Shown piece after piece: positions 1-8,863 of a stretch of DNA of 64,000 nucleotides (position 1 is the first letter of the stretch; each line of letters starts with the position of its first letter). The notes below the pieces were generated by a model. It was not told where the DNA came from, ran no database searches, and saw only the letters and a program-made list of their open reading frames with translations. Both the position numbers and the translations under genes were made by a program. Origin of the DNA: Mesorhizobium sp. Root102 (lineage in GTDB: Bacteria > Pseudomonadota > Alphaproteobacteria > Rhizobiales > Rhizobiaceae); NCBI RefSeq assembly GCF_001425625.1, contig NZ_LMCP01000047.1:220407-284406 (forward strand), given 5' to 3'.

Positions 1-1
1 C

Positions 2-1000
2 TGGATCCTCAAGGCGGCGGTCGGCGTCGCTCTGCTGGTGCTGATCGGCCTCTACGCCAATTTCTTCTACGCCACCCAGTGGTGGAACAATTTCAACCCG
101 AACTATCCTGACACCTACACGTTCGAGAAGCGCAATGTCTCCGCCGGCGAACAGGTTGCCGCAGGCGCCGGCACGGACACCGCCAAGACCTGCGGCAACT
201 CTGGCATTGCCCAGATTGCCGCCGACCTGACCGACTTCAACGTCAACCAGAATGCCTGGATCTCGTCGATGATCCTCTACAAGCTTGGCCTGTTCGGCAT
301 CGACTGGGACCACACGCCATGGATGGACAACAAGGCCTCGTTCCAGCGCGGCATCAACCAGGCGGTGCGACGCACCGCGACCGAACTCGCCGACAATCTC
401 GGCCGCGTTCGCACCACATCGCAGATCGACAGCGATCTGCAGAATGCCCGCGGCAACCTGCAGTTCGACGAGGAGACCTGGTATTTCGGCCTGAACCCGT
501 TCGGCCCCAAGACGCCGACGCCAAGCTATTACCGCGATGCCGTGCGCATGTTGCGTTCCTTCAACGCTCGCCTTGCCACCTGCCAGGCGACTTTCGACGC
601 TCGCGCCGACAATCTGAAACAATATATCGACCGTATCTCGTCCGACATCGGCTCGACGTCGGCGATCCTCAAGGAACGCGCCGAGAACCACAACAATGGC
701 TGGTTCGACTTCCGCGCCGACGACCGCTACTGGTTCGCTTATGGCCAGTTGTATGGCTATTACGGCCTGATGAAGGGCGCCCAGGCCGACTTCGAGGACG
801 TCATCAAGGAAAAGCATCTGCAGAACCTGTGGGACACGATGGACTCGCAGTTCGTTTCGGCGCTGAAGATCCAGCCCTTCATCATCGCCAATGGCCGCGA
901 GGATGGCTGGCTGTTGCCGACGCATCTAACGACGATGGGCTTCTACGTGCTCAGGGTGCGCTCCAACATGGTCGAAATCAGCAACGTTCTGATGCAATAA
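2..1000 (+). CDS. DUF2333 family membrane-anchored protein (5' truncated)
   Basis: The reading frame is open from the first full codon of the window, so the true start lies upstream. The visible N-terminus is a transmembrane segment (LKAAVGVALLVLIGLYANFF). The rest is a soluble, probably periplasmic, domain rich in W, Y, N and D, including a conserved-looking NHNNGWFDFRADDRYWFAYG stretch. The overall pattern fits the proteobacterial DUF2333 family, which has no known function. About 332 codons are visible. A palindromic repeat and a hairpin follow its stop. The family assignment is from memory of the motif pattern; orientation and coding status are clear. Confidence 0.75.
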   Translation, partial: WILKAAVGVALLVLIGLYANFFYATQWWNNFNPNYPDTYTFEKRNVSAGEQVAAGAGTDTAKTCGNSGIAQIAADLTDFNVNQNAWISSMILYKLGLFGIDWDHTPWMDNKASFQRGINQAVRRTATELADNLGRVRTTSQIDSDLQNARGNLQFDEETWYFGLNPFGPKTPTPSYYRDAVRMLRSFNARLATCQATFDARADNLKQYIDRISSDIGSTSAILKERAENHNNGWFDFRADDRYWFAYGQLYGYYGLMKGAQADFEDVIKEKHLQNLWDTMDSQFVSALKIQPFIIANGREDGWLLPTHLTTMGFYVLRVRSNMVEISNVLMQ

Positions 1001-1014
1001 GACTGTTCAGCCCA

Positions 1015-1062
1015 ATGCATGTCGCCCAAAAGTGGTCCCGGTTTCGGGAGAACGACATGCAT
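1015..1062. repeat. Dispersed 48-bp palindrome, copy 1
   Basis: ATGCATGTCG at the left end pairs with CGACATGCAT at the right end, and the inner CCCAAAA pairs imperfectly with the segment before the right arm (here TTTCGGG). The same 48-bp sequence recurs at 36129-36176 and 36279-36326 with a few changes, always between genes. This is a Rhizobiales-type intergenic palindrome. Here it lies 15 bp after the DUF2333 stop and could fold in the transcript. Confidence 0.9.
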
Positions 1063-1071
1063 AAAATAAGA

Positions 1072-1096
1072 GCCTGAAGCGCGAGGCGCTTTAGGC
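1072..1096. terminator. Hairpin after DUF2333 gene, terminator-like without T run
   Basis: GCCT-g-AAGCGC / gag / GCGCTT-t-AGGC makes an 11-bp stem with one mismatch. No U tract follows, so intrinsic termination is uncertain. A similar AAAAGCGC/GCGCTTTT hairpin lies beside copy 2 of the 48-bp palindrome (36189-36209), which suggests the second hairpin belongs to the same mosaic repeat. The rest of 1097-1390 shows no gene. Confidence 0.5.
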
Positions 1097-1390
1097 ATGC
1101 GATGGCGAATTTGCGCCGTCGCCTCTGTCGCATTCCGTGCATTGTGCGGCTGTTTTGAGACGGCGGAGCGACGCGTCCTCTGGCTTCTATACGGCGCGGC
1201 AACGGAGCCAGGAAGAACCGATGACAGGTCGGCCGGTCCGCGGAGGAATTTTCTCTATAGGAAACATAGTTGCATGCAAGTTGACGCCGCGGCAGCGACA
1301 GGGTTAGAACATGCCCGCGCCCGGTTCCAACCTGCTTGCCAGTAAGATCAAACCCGTCCCCTCCATCGTCCAATCCAGAGGAAAGCCGTC

Positions 1391-3070
1391 ATGGCCGAAG
1401 TGAAGTCAGACATCGAGATCGCGCGCGGCGCCAAGAAAAAGCAGATCCAGGAGATCGGCCAGAAGATCGGCATCCCGACCGAACATCTACTGCCCTACGG
1501 CCACGACAAGGCCAAGATATCAGCCGAATTCATCAAGTCGGTGAAGGGCAACAAGGACGGCAAGCTGATCCTCGTCACCGCCATCAACCCGACGCCAGCC
1601 GGCGAAGGCAAGACCACGACCACGGTTGGCCTCGGCGACGGCCTGAACCGCATAGGCAAGAAGGCGATCGTCTGCATCCGCGAGGCCTCGCTCGGCCCGA
1701 ATTTCGGCGTCAAGGGTGGTGCCGCCGGCGGCGGCTATGCGCAGGTCGTGCCGATGGAGGACATGAACCTCCACTTCACCGGCGACTTCCACGCCATCAC
1801 CACGGCGCACAACCTGCTTTCGGCGCTGATCGACAACCACATCTACTGGGGCAATGAGCTCGGCATCGACACCCGCCGCGTCGTCTGGCGCCGAGTCATG
1901 GACATGAACGACCGGGCGCTGCGCGAAATCATCTGCTCGCTCGGCGGTGTCGCCAACGGCTTCCCGCGTGAAGCCGGCTTCGACATCACCGTCGCTTCGG
2001 AAGTGATGGCGATCCTGTGCCTGTCCACTGACCTGAAGGACCTTGAAAAGCGCCTCGGCGACATCATCGTCGCCTACCGCCGCGACAAGTCGGCGGTCTA
2101 TGCCCGCGACCTCAAGGCCGACGGCGCCATGGCCGTGCTGTTGAAGGACGCCATGCAGCCCAACCTGGTGCAGACGCTGGAGAACAACCCGGCCTTCGTC
2201 CATGGCGGCCCGTTCGCCAACATCGCCCATGGCTGCAACTCGGTCGTCGCCACCACAACGGCGCTCAAGCTCGCCGACTACGTCGTCACCGAAGCCGGAT
2301 TCGGCGCCGACCTGGGTGCGGAAAAGTTTTTCGACATCAAGTGCCGCAAGGCGGGCCTGAAGCCGGCGGCGGCCGTCATCGTCGCCACAGTGCGCGCCAT
2401 GAAGATGAATGGCGGCGTCAAGAAGGAAGACCTCGGCAAGGAAAACGTCGATGCGGTGAAGAAGGGCTGCGCCAACCTCGGCCGCCACATCGAGAATATC
2501 CGCCAGTTCGGTGTGCCGGCGGTGGTTGCCATCAACCACTTCTATTCCGACACCGACGCCGAGATCCAGGCGATGAAGGACTATGTCGCCTCGATGGGCG
2601 AGGAGGCGATCCTGTGCAAGCACTGGGCCCATGGCTCGGCCGGCATCGAGGATCTCGCCAACAAGGTGGTGGCGCTGGCCGAATCCGGCGCCTCGCAGTT
2701 CGCGCCGCTCTATCCCGATGCCATGCCGCTGTTCGAGAAGATCAACACCATCGTCCAGCGCATCTATCGCGGCTCGGAAGCGATCGCCGACAAGTCGGTG
2801 CGCGACCAGTTGCACGCCTGGGAGCAGGCCGGCTATGGCCACCTGCCGGTGTGTATGGCCAAGACGCAGTACTCGTTCTCGACCGACCCCAACCTGCGCG
2901 GCGCGCCGACCGGCCACACCGTGCCGGTGCGCGAGGTCAGGCTTTCGGCTGGCGCCGGCTTCGTCGTCATCATCTGCGGCGAGGTCATGACCATGCCCGG
3001 CCTGCCCAGGGCGCCGTCCTCGGAGAAGATATTCCTCAACGAGGCCGGCAAGATCGAAGGCCTGTTCTAA
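1391..3070 (+). CDS. fhs: Formate--tetrahydrofolate ligase
   Basis: This 559-residue cytosolic enzyme makes 10-formyl-THF from formate, THF and ATP, feeding one-carbon units to purine synthesis and formyl-Met-tRNA. The family P-loop is visible at about residues 65-76 (NPTPAGEGKTTTT). It is followed by the typical blocks GLNRIGKKAIVCIREASLGP, FGVKGGAAGGGYAQ and NLHFTGDFHAI, and by the MPGLP block near the C-terminus. Length is normal for the family (about 555-560). The ATG is preceded by AGAGGAAAGCCGTC, a good Shine-Dalgarno site. It stands alone as a monocistronic gene with a strong terminator after it. Confidence 0.97.
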   Translation: MAEVKSDIEIARGAKKKQIQEIGQKIGIPTEHLLPYGHDKAKISAEFIKSVKGNKDGKLILVTAINPTPAGEGKTTTTVGLGDGLNRIGKKAIVCIREASLGPNFGVKGGAAGGGYAQVVPMEDMNLHFTGDFHAITTAHNLLSALIDNHIYWGNELGIDTRRVVWRRVMDMNDRALREIICSLGGVANGFPREAGFDITVASEVMAILCLSTDLKDLEKRLGDIIVAYRRDKSAVYARDLKADGAMAVLLKDAMQPNLVQTLENNPAFVHGGPFANIAHGCNSVVATTTALKLADYVVTEAGFGADLGAEKFFDIKCRKAGLKPAAAVIVATVRAMKMNGGVKKEDLGKENVDAVKKGCANLGRHIENIRQFGVPAVVAINHFYSDTDAEIQAMKDYVASMGEEAILCKHWAHGSAGIEDLANKVVALAESGASQFAPLYPDAMPLFEKINTIVQRIYRGSEAIADKSVRDQLHAWEQAGYGHLPVCMAKTQYSFSTDPNLRGAPTGHTVPVREVRLSAGAGFVVIICGEVMTMPGLPRAPSSEKIFLNEAGKIEGLF

Positions 3071-3086
3071 AATCCTTCAATTCAAA

Positions 3087-3124
3087 ACAGAAAGGGCGCC
3101 GCAGCGATGCGGCGCCCTCTCTGT
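3087..3124. terminator. Bidirectional terminator between fhs and the cysteine hydrolase gene
   Basis: An 11-bp GC stem AGGGCGCCGCA / GCGA loop / TGCGGCGCCCT (3093-3118) is extended by ACAG...CTGT, with TTTTC after it on the + strand. It sits between convergent stops at 3070 and 3137, so it can serve both genes. Confidence 0.85.
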
Positions 3125-3136
3125 TTTCGGATAGTC

Positions 3137-3781
3137 CTACGCGGCGCTGCGCGACAGCGCCCGCTGGTTGGAGCCGAAGATCGTGTCGCGTTCCGGCAGT
3201 GTGCCGGTTTTCAGGCACTCGACCCATTCGGCGGTCTTGAGCACGGCGGCGAAGCGCGACTGCAGGATGATCGTCACCACGCGGTGGATCTCCTCGGCCG
3301 AGGCGTAGCCGGCGCTGTTGGCGTAAGGCACCGAGCCGGTCGCATCCGACAGGAACTCGACGGCAAAGCCCATATGCACCGCGTGGATGACGGTCGACAG
3401 GTCGCAATTGTGCGTCATGTAGCCGACCACCGTGATCGTATCGATGGCATTGGCGCGCAGCCAGTCCTCCAGATCGGTGCCGGTGAAGGCGGAGGGCAGG
3501 TTCTTCTCGACATAATGGTCGCGCTCACGCCTGGCGATTTCGGGGTGCAACTCGCCGCCATGGCTGCCCTTGGCGAAGATCGGCGATGTCTCGGGGGCCA
3601 TCTGCTTGACGACCACCACCTTGATGCCGGCCGCGGCTGCTGCATCCATCGCCCGCGCCACATGGACGACGCTGTCACGGAACGGCGGATGCTGGATGGC
3701 GAGATTGCCGCCGTCATAGTCATTCTGCACATCGACGACGATCAATGCCCGGCGCGGCGTGGTGTTGGCTGGGTCAGACAT
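3137..3781 (-). CDS. Isochorismatase-like cysteine hydrolase
   Basis: This 214-residue protein of the isochorismatase/nicotinamidase superfamily hydrolyses amide or ester-like bonds in small molecules. The triad can be read: Asp in LIVVDVQNDY near the N-terminus, Lys in EKNLPSAFTGT, and the nucleophile Cys in YMTHNCDLSTV preceded by the expected cis-peptide region. The substrate cannot be inferred. It is divergent from the GlxA-type regulator at 3909, with 127 bp between the starts. GlxA-type regulators are often encoded beside the isochorismatase-like enzyme they control, so regulation by the neighbour is plausible but not shown. Confidence 0.9.
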   Translation of the reverse strand: MSDPANTTPRRALIVVDVQNDYDGGNLAIQHPPFRDSVVHVARAMDAAAAAGIKVVVVKQMAPETSPIFAKGSHGGELHPEIARRERDHYVEKNLPSAFTGTDLEDWLRANAIDTITVVGYMTHNCDLSTVIHAVHMGFAVEFLSDATGSVPYANSAGYASAEEIHRVVTIILQSRFAAVLKTAEWVECLKTGTLPERDTIFGSNQRALSRSAA

Positions 3782-3908
3782 GGTGTTTTCCTTTCCGGCT
3801 TGAATGCGATGGGGCGAAAATAGGCGGGTTGCCAGACAATCAAAAGTGGCCTGATTGACATCGTTCGAAAGAATTGGGACAATCCGCTTTCAACTGCCGG
3901 AAGCGCCC

Positions 3909-4898
3909 ATGACCGACCCGATCATTGCCGTCCTCGCCTTCGACGGCATCAGCCCGTTCCATCTCTCCGTGCCGTGCCTGGTCTTCGGCGAGAACAGGAC
4001 GGCGCTTGGCCTACCGCGCTTCGACTTCCGCATCTGCGGGGTCAAGGCCGGGCCGATCCACACCGAGGCCGGCTTGACCGTTGCCGCGCCGCATGGGCTC
4101 GAAGGGCTCGACGACGCCGACATCGTCATCATTCCAAGCTGGCATCATCTGGGCGAACCGGTATCGCCGCTGTTGATGGAGGCGCTGCGCCAGGCGCACG
4201 GGCGCGGTGCCTTGATTGTCGGCCTCTGCCTGGGAACCTTCGCCATTGCCGCGGCTGGGCTGCTTTCTGGCCGCCGTGCCGCGACGCATTGGGCCTATTC
4301 AGAGCAGCTGCAAAAACTCCATCCCGACATCTCTGTTGATGCCACGGTGCTTTATGTCGACAATGGCGATGTCGTGACGTCGGCCGGCGTCGCCGCCGGC
4401 CTCGACTGCTGTCTCCACATCGTGCGCGCCCGCTATGGCGCGGAAGCTGCACTGCGGCTCGCCCGCCAGATCGTGCTTTCCCCGCATCGGCAGGGCGGGC
4501 AGGCGCAATTCATCGAGCATCCGGTGGCGAGGAGCGCGGACGCCGACCGTTTCACCCAGGCCCTCGACGCGGTTCGTGCGGCGCTCGGTGAGACGCATAG
4601 CCTGGACAGCGTCGCCGAGGCCGCCGGCCTGACGCGGCGCACTTTCACCCGCCGCTTTCAGAAATCGATCGGCAGCAGTTTCGGCGAATGGTTGACCGGC
4701 CAGCGGATCGAACTGGCGCAAAGGTTGCTGGAGGCAACGGAGAAATCGATGGACATGGTGGCCTTCGAAGCCGGCTTCGGCAGCGCCACCTCGCTGCGAC
4801 AGCATTTCGCCGCAAGGCTGAGGACATCGCCGGCGCAATATCGGCGCGAATTCTCCAGGCAGGCCGACCAGGACGAGCGCATGGCGCTGTCGTCTTGA
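3909..4898 (+). CDS. GlxA family AraC-type transcriptional regulator with DJ-1/PfpI domain
   Basis: This 329-residue DNA-binding regulator has an N-terminal DJ-1/PfpI-like domain (about residues 5-190) with the nucleophile-elbow pattern GLCLGTFAIAA. A C-terminal AraC domain with two helix-turn-helix motifs follows (about 220-315; LTRRTFTRRFQKSIG and MVAFEAGFGSATSLRQHF). The frame opens at 3855, but the ATG at 3909 (MTDPIIAVLAF) begins the PfpI fold and is preferred. It probably controls the divergent cysteine hydrolase gene at 3137-3781 (inference). Confidence 0.92.
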   Translation: MTDPIIAVLAFDGISPFHLSVPCLVFGENRTALGLPRFDFRICGVKAGPIHTEAGLTVAAPHGLEGLDDADIVIIPSWHHLGEPVSPLLMEALRQAHGRGALIVGLCLGTFAIAAAGLLSGRRAATHWAYSEQLQKLHPDISVDATVLYVDNGDVVTSAGVAAGLDCCLHIVRARYGAEAALRLARQIVLSPHRQGGQAQFIEHPVARSADADRFTQALDAVRAALGETHSLDSVAEAAGLTRRTFTRRFQKSIGSSFGEWLTGQRIELAQRLLEATEKSMDMVAFEAGFGSATSLRQHFAARLRTSPAQYRREFSRQADQDERMALSS

Positions 4899-4902
4899 TC
4901 CC

Positions 4903-5460
4903 TTAATCCCGCTTGACCGCCCGCGCCGGATTGCCGACCACCGTGGCGTTCGCGGCCACGTCGCGCGTCACCACCGCGCCGGCGCCGACAATGGCGCCTT
5001 CACCGATGCTGACGCCGCCAAGGATGACGGCTGAGCCGCCGATCCAGGCATTGGCGCCGATCTCGACCGGCCTGGCGATCTCCAGTCCCGCCCGCCGCCC
5101 AATGGCCTCCTTGTGATGCTCGGCGCAATAGATCTGCACATTGGGGCCGAGCAGCGTTCCCTTGCCGATGCGCACGCTCGCTGTGTCGAGGATGGTGCAG
5201 CCGGCATTGAGGAAGACGCCGTCTCCGAGAAAGATGTTGAAGCCATAGGCGCAGTGGAACGGCGCCTCGATGCGGGCGCCCTCGCCGGCTTTGCCGAGCA
5301 GTGCTCTCAAACCTGGCCCGAGGTTGCCGCGCTGCAGCGGCGGCAGGCAATTGTGTTCGAACACCGCGTCGCGCGCTATTACCCGCAATGCCTCCAGTTC
5401 GTCATCGAGGCACGTGTACCATTCGCCGGCCGCCATCTTTGCGCGCTCGCTTCCAGCCAT
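4903..5460 (-). CDS. Maltose/galactoside O-acetyltransferase-type sugar acetyltransferase
   Basis: This 185-residue protein has a left-handed beta-helix of hexapeptide repeats. An N-terminal Mac-type helical region (MAAGEWYTCLDDELEALR) is followed by repeated [LIV]-G-x4 units and the catalytic-His block QIYCAEHH. It is expected to transfer acetyl from acetyl-CoA to a sugar or similar hydroxyl, as LacA, Maa and NodL do. The ATG at 5460 is chosen because the Maa-type N-terminus begins there; the frame itself extends to 5541. It converges on the GlxA gene with 4 bp between stops. NodL itself cannot be claimed from this sequence. Confidence 0.88.
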   Translation of the reverse strand: MAGSERAKMAAGEWYTCLDDELEALRVIARDAVFEHNCLPPLQRGNLGPGLRALLGKAGEGARIEAPFHCAYGFNIFLGDGVFLNAGCTILDTASVRIGKGTLLGPNVQIYCAEHHKEAIGRRAGLEIARPVEIGANAWIGGSAVILGGVSIGEGAIVGAGAVVTRDVAANATVVGNPARAVKRD

Positions 5461-5644
5461 GACGATGTCTCCCTGTGACGTCTTTGCCAAAGCACAATTG
5501 CGGTGAACGGGAAAGTGCCAGCATCCGGCAGCACCGCGCAAAAATCCATTCGCATTTTCGAAGTCATGCGCTGGTCAAATGCCGGACCTATGCTAGCCTG
5601 CTTTTTCCGGACTGTCCTGGCCCGGTGATCGAGGGGGATCAACC

Positions 5645-6106
5645 ATGCTGTATGTTCTCGCACTTCTGATCGGCGTCATTGCCGGTCTTCGCGCCATGAC
5701 CGCGCCGGCCGCCGTCGCCTGGGGCGCCTGGCTCGGCTGGCTGCCGGTTGCCGGCACCTGGGCCAGTTTCATGAGCCATTGGGCCGCCGTCGGCATCTTC
5801 ACCATCCTGGCCATCGTCGAGCTGGTCACCGACCAACTGCCGTCGACGCCGAGCCGCAAAGTGCCGCAGCAATTCGGCGCCCGCATCATCATGGGCGCTT
5901 TCACCGGCGCGGTGATCGGCGCCACCAGTGGCGCCACCATCGGCGGCCTGATCGCCGGCGCCATCGGCGCTGTCATCGGCACGCTGGGCGGCGCCGAAGC
6001 ACGCGGCCGGCTGGCGGCCGCCTTCGGCAAGGATCAGCCCGCCGCCTTCATCGAGGACGCGGTGGCGATCATCGGCGGCCTGCTGATCGTAGCGGCGGTG
6101 GCATGA
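5645..6106 (+). CDS. DUF4126 family membrane protein
   Basis: This 153-residue, very hydrophobic, Gly/Ala-rich protein has about four transmembrane segments, starting MLYVLALLIGVIAGLRAMTA, and fits DUF4126. Function is unknown. A GATCGAGGGGATCAACC ribosome-binding region precedes the ATG. Its stop overlaps the start of the flavoprotein gene by ATGA (6103-6106), so the two are translationally coupled and probably act together. Confidence 0.85.
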   Translation: MLYVLALLIGVIAGLRAMTAPAAVAWGAWLGWLPVAGTWASFMSHWAAVGIFTILAIVELVTDQLPSTPSRKVPQQFGARIIMGAFTGAVIGATSGATIGGLIAGAIGAVIGTLGGAEARGRLAAAFGKDQPAAFIEDAVAIIGGLLIVAAVA

Positions 6107-7479
6107 CGGCCGAAACCTTCGACGCCATCATCATCGGCGCCGGACAGGCCGGCCCTCCGCTGGCCGGCCGGCTGAATGCCGCCGGCATGAGCGTGGCGCT
6201 GATCGAGCGCAAGCTGGTCGGCGGCACCTGTGTCAACACCGGCTGCATGCCGACCAAGACCATGGTTGCCAGCGCCTATGCCGCGCATCTCGCCCGCCGC
6301 GCCGCCGACTACGGCGTGACGCTCGGTGGCCCGGTCGGGGTCGACTATGCCAGGATCAAGGCGCGCAAGGACAAGGTGACGATCGACGCGCGCACCGGGC
6401 TCGAAACCTGGATCGCCGGCATGGACAAATGCACGCTCTATCGCGGCCACGCGCGTTTCGAATCCACCAACACGGTGCGCGTCGGCGACGACCTTTTGAT
6501 CGCCGAAAAAATCTTCCTCAACACAGGCGGCCGCGCCTCGGTACCGGACCTGCCCGGCATTCACGACATCGACTATCTGACCAATTCCTCGATGATGGAT
6601 CTCGACGTGCTGCCGCGCCATCTCGTTGTCGTCGGCGGCAGCTACATCTCGCTCGAATTCGCGCAGATGTTCCGCCGCTTTGGCTCAGAAGTCACCGTCA
6701 TCGAGAAGAGCCCGCGCCTGACCGGCCGCGAGGACGAGGACGTCTCGGCCGCCATCCTGTCGATCCTCGAAAACGAAGGCATCGCCGTTCACCTTGGCGC
6801 CGACGACATCGCTTTCGCCAAACAGGGCAAGGACATTGCCGTAACCTTCTCGGCCGGCAAGCCACCGGCTGTCGGCTCGCACGTGCTGCTGGCTCTGGGA
6901 CGGACGCCCAACACCGACGACCTCGGCCTCGACAAGGCCGGCGTCGATGTCGACAAGCGCGGCTTCGTCACCGTCGACGACCAGCTGCGCACCAGCGTGC
7001 CCGGCATCTGGGCGATGGGCGACTGCAACGGCAAGGGCGCCTTCACCCACACCTCCTACAACGACTATGAGATTGTCGCAGCCAACCTGCTCGACAACGA
7101 TCCGCGCAAGGTCAGTGATCGCATCGAAGCTTATGCGCTCTACATCGACCCGCCGCTCGGCCGCTGTGGCATGACCGAGGCCGCGGTGAAGAAGTCCGGC
7201 CGTCGCGCACTGGTCGGCCAGCGGCCGATGACCCGCGTCGGCCGCGCCGTCGAAAAAGGCGAGACGCAGGGCTTCATGAAGATCCTGGTCGATGCCGACA
7301 CCAGGCAGATTCTCGGCTGCTCGGTGCTCGGCCCCGGCGGCGACGAGGCGGTGCATTGCGTCCTCGACCTGATGTACGCCAAGGCACCCGTCGACACGCT
7401 GGCACGCGCCGTGCATATCCACCCAAATGTCTCGGAGTTGCTGCCGACCATTGCCCAGGAGCTGAAGCCGCTGGTTTGA
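6103..7479 (+). CDS. FAD-dependent pyridine nucleotide-disulfide oxidoreductase (mercuric reductase-like)
   Basis: This 458-residue class I flavoprotein disulfide reductase has the FAD dinucleotide fold IIIGAGQAGPPLAGRL at the N-terminus. The redox-active disulfide motif GGTCVNTGCMPTKTM has the CxxxxC spacing. An NAD(P) fold (VVVGGSYISLEFAQMF) is central, and the second FAD motif contains IWAMGDCN. The C-terminal dimerisation domain ends in HIHPNVSELLPT, with the catalytic-base His-Pro. There is no N-terminal heavy-metal-binding domain and no C-terminal CC pair, so true mercuric reductase activity is unlikely. The substrate is unknown. It is coupled to the DUF4126 gene. Confidence 0.9.
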   Translation: MTAETFDAIIIGAGQAGPPLAGRLNAAGMSVALIERKLVGGTCVNTGCMPTKTMVASAYAAHLARRAADYGVTLGGPVGVDYARIKARKDKVTIDARTGLETWIAGMDKCTLYRGHARFESTNTVRVGDDLLIAEKIFLNTGGRASVPDLPGIHDIDYLTNSSMMDLDVLPRHLVVVGGSYISLEFAQMFRRFGSEVTVIEKSPRLTGREDEDVSAAILSILENEGIAVHLGADDIAFAKQGKDIAVTFSAGKPPAVGSHVLLALGRTPNTDDLGLDKAGVDVDKRGFVTVDDQLRTSVPGIWAMGDCNGKGAFTHTSYNDYEIVAANLLDNDPRKVSDRIEAYALYIDPPLGRCGMTEAAVKKSGRRALVGQRPMTRVGRAVEKGETQGFMKILVDADTRQILGCSVLGPGGDEAVHCVLDLMYAKAPVDTLARAVHIHPNVSELLPTIAQELKPLV

Positions 7480-7600
7480 TGGCCCGCAGCCATTTCCAAG
7501 CTATTCCCTTTCTGCATCGCTGCAATGCGGCAATGCCGCTTGCGTATGGCGCCGTTCCTTCGTTCAGTCTCAAGTTGAACCGATTCAGTCTGGACGCTCC

Positions 7601-8779
7601 ATGCCCTTGCCGATCCTTGCGCTTGCCATTGCGTCCTTCTGCATCGGCACCACCGAATTCGTCATCATGGGCTTGCTGCCCGAGGTCGCCGCAGACCTAG
7701 GCGTGTCAATCCCTTCGGCGGGCTTGCTGGTCACCGCCTATGCGCTCGGCGTTGTCTTCGGCGCTCCGATTGTCGCCATGGCCACCGCGCATTTGCCGCG
7801 CAAGCCGGTGCTGGTCGGGCTGGCCGCACTGTTCGTCGTCGGCAACCTGTTCTGCGCCATCGCCCCCAACTACTGGCTCTTGATGGCGGCGCGCGTCTTC
7901 ACCGCCTTCGGCCACGGCGCCTTCTTCGGCATCGGCTCGGTTGTTGCCGCGAGCCTGGTGCCACGCAACAAGCGCGCCAGCGCCATGGCGATGATGTTCG
8001 CCGGCCTGACCCTTTCAAACATCCTGGGCGTTCCCGCCGGCACCGCGCTTGGCGAAGCTTTCGGCTGGCGCTCCACATTCATCGCCGTGGTCGGCATCGG
8101 CCTGATCTCGGTCGCGGCCATCGCCTGGCTGGTGCCGTCCGATGTCGCTGAACCGAGCAGCGGCGGCCTGCGCGGCGAGCTGCGCGTGCTGGGCAAACTG
8201 CAGGTGTGGCTGGCGATGTTGATCGCAGCCCTTGCGTCGGCCAGCCTGTTTGCCGTCTTCACCTTCATCAAGCCCTACCTCACCGACGTCTCCGGCCTGT
8301 CAACCTCTGCGGTCACCTGGGTGCTGCTGCTGTTCGGCGCCGGCATGACCATCGGCAACATCATTGGCGGCAGGCTCGCCGACTGGAAATTGATGCCGAC
8401 GGTGATCGGCACGCTGATTTCGATGGCGTTCCTATTCGTCGGTTTCATGCAGTTCGGCGCCATCGCGAATGTCGCTGTCGGCATCGTCTTCCTCTGGGGT
8501 CTGCTGATCTTCGTCGTCGTCCCGCCGCTGCAAATCCGCGTCGTCGAGGCGGCCTCGGACGGGCCGAACCTCGCCGCCACGCTGAACCAGGGCGCCTTCA
8601 ATGTCGGCAATGCCAGCGGCGCCTGGATCGGCGGCGTGGCCCTTTCCGCCGGCGTTTCCTATGCGAGTCTGCCGCTGGTCGGCGCAGCACTTGCCCTGTT
8701 GGCGGTCACCGTCGCAGTGCTGTCGCAGGCGCTGGACCGGCGCGCGCCGGTCATTCCGGTTCAGGCTCCCGCGGAATAG
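7601..8779 (+). CDS. MFS transporter, AraJ/sugar-efflux type
   Basis: This 392-residue protein has 12 predicted transmembrane helices and the drug:H+ antiporter (DHA1) signature FCIGTTEFVIMGLLPEVAADL at the N-terminus, as in AraJ, SotB and YdeA-type exporters. A short loop after helix 6 divides the two halves. It is expected to export sugars or small drugs by proton antiport across the inner membrane. The start ATG at 7601 directly precedes helix 1. It is a single gene, 121 bp after the flavoprotein gene. Confidence 0.9.
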   Translation: MPLPILALAIASFCIGTTEFVIMGLLPEVAADLGVSIPSAGLLVTAYALGVVFGAPIVAMATAHLPRKPVLVGLAALFVVGNLFCAIAPNYWLLMAARVFTAFGHGAFFGIGSVVAASLVPRNKRASAMAMMFAGLTLSNILGVPAGTALGEAFGWRSTFIAVVGIGLISVAAIAWLVPSDVAEPSSGGLRGELRVLGKLQVWLAMLIAALASASLFAVFTFIKPYLTDVSGLSTSAVTWVLLLFGAGMTIGNIIGGRLADWKLMPTVIGTLISMAFLFVGFMQFGAIANVAVGIVFLWGLLIFVVVPPLQIRVVEAASDGPNLAATLNQGAFNVGNASGAWIGGVALSAGVSYASLPLVGAALALLAVTVAVLSQALDRRAPVIPVQAPAE

Positions 8780-8863
8780 CTGCGCCCATATCGCGAGAGG
8801 CTGGACCAATCGACATCGGCAGCTTCAAATGGGCATGTCTTCTCGCTCTTGAAGGAGAAAGTC

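Noticed and set aside
1520..2917. 465-codon minus-strand frame inside fhs
   Set aside because: It is antisense to a clear fhs gene, with Arg/Gly/His-rich translation typical of high-GC shadow frames.
4903..5460. NodL nodulation acetyltransferase
   Set aside because: Same superfamily, but no nod box or nod genes nearby and nothing specific to NodL can be read.
6103..7479. True mercuric reductase
   Set aside because: It lacks the heavy-metal-binding domain and the C-terminal vicinal Cys pair, and no other mer genes are nearby.
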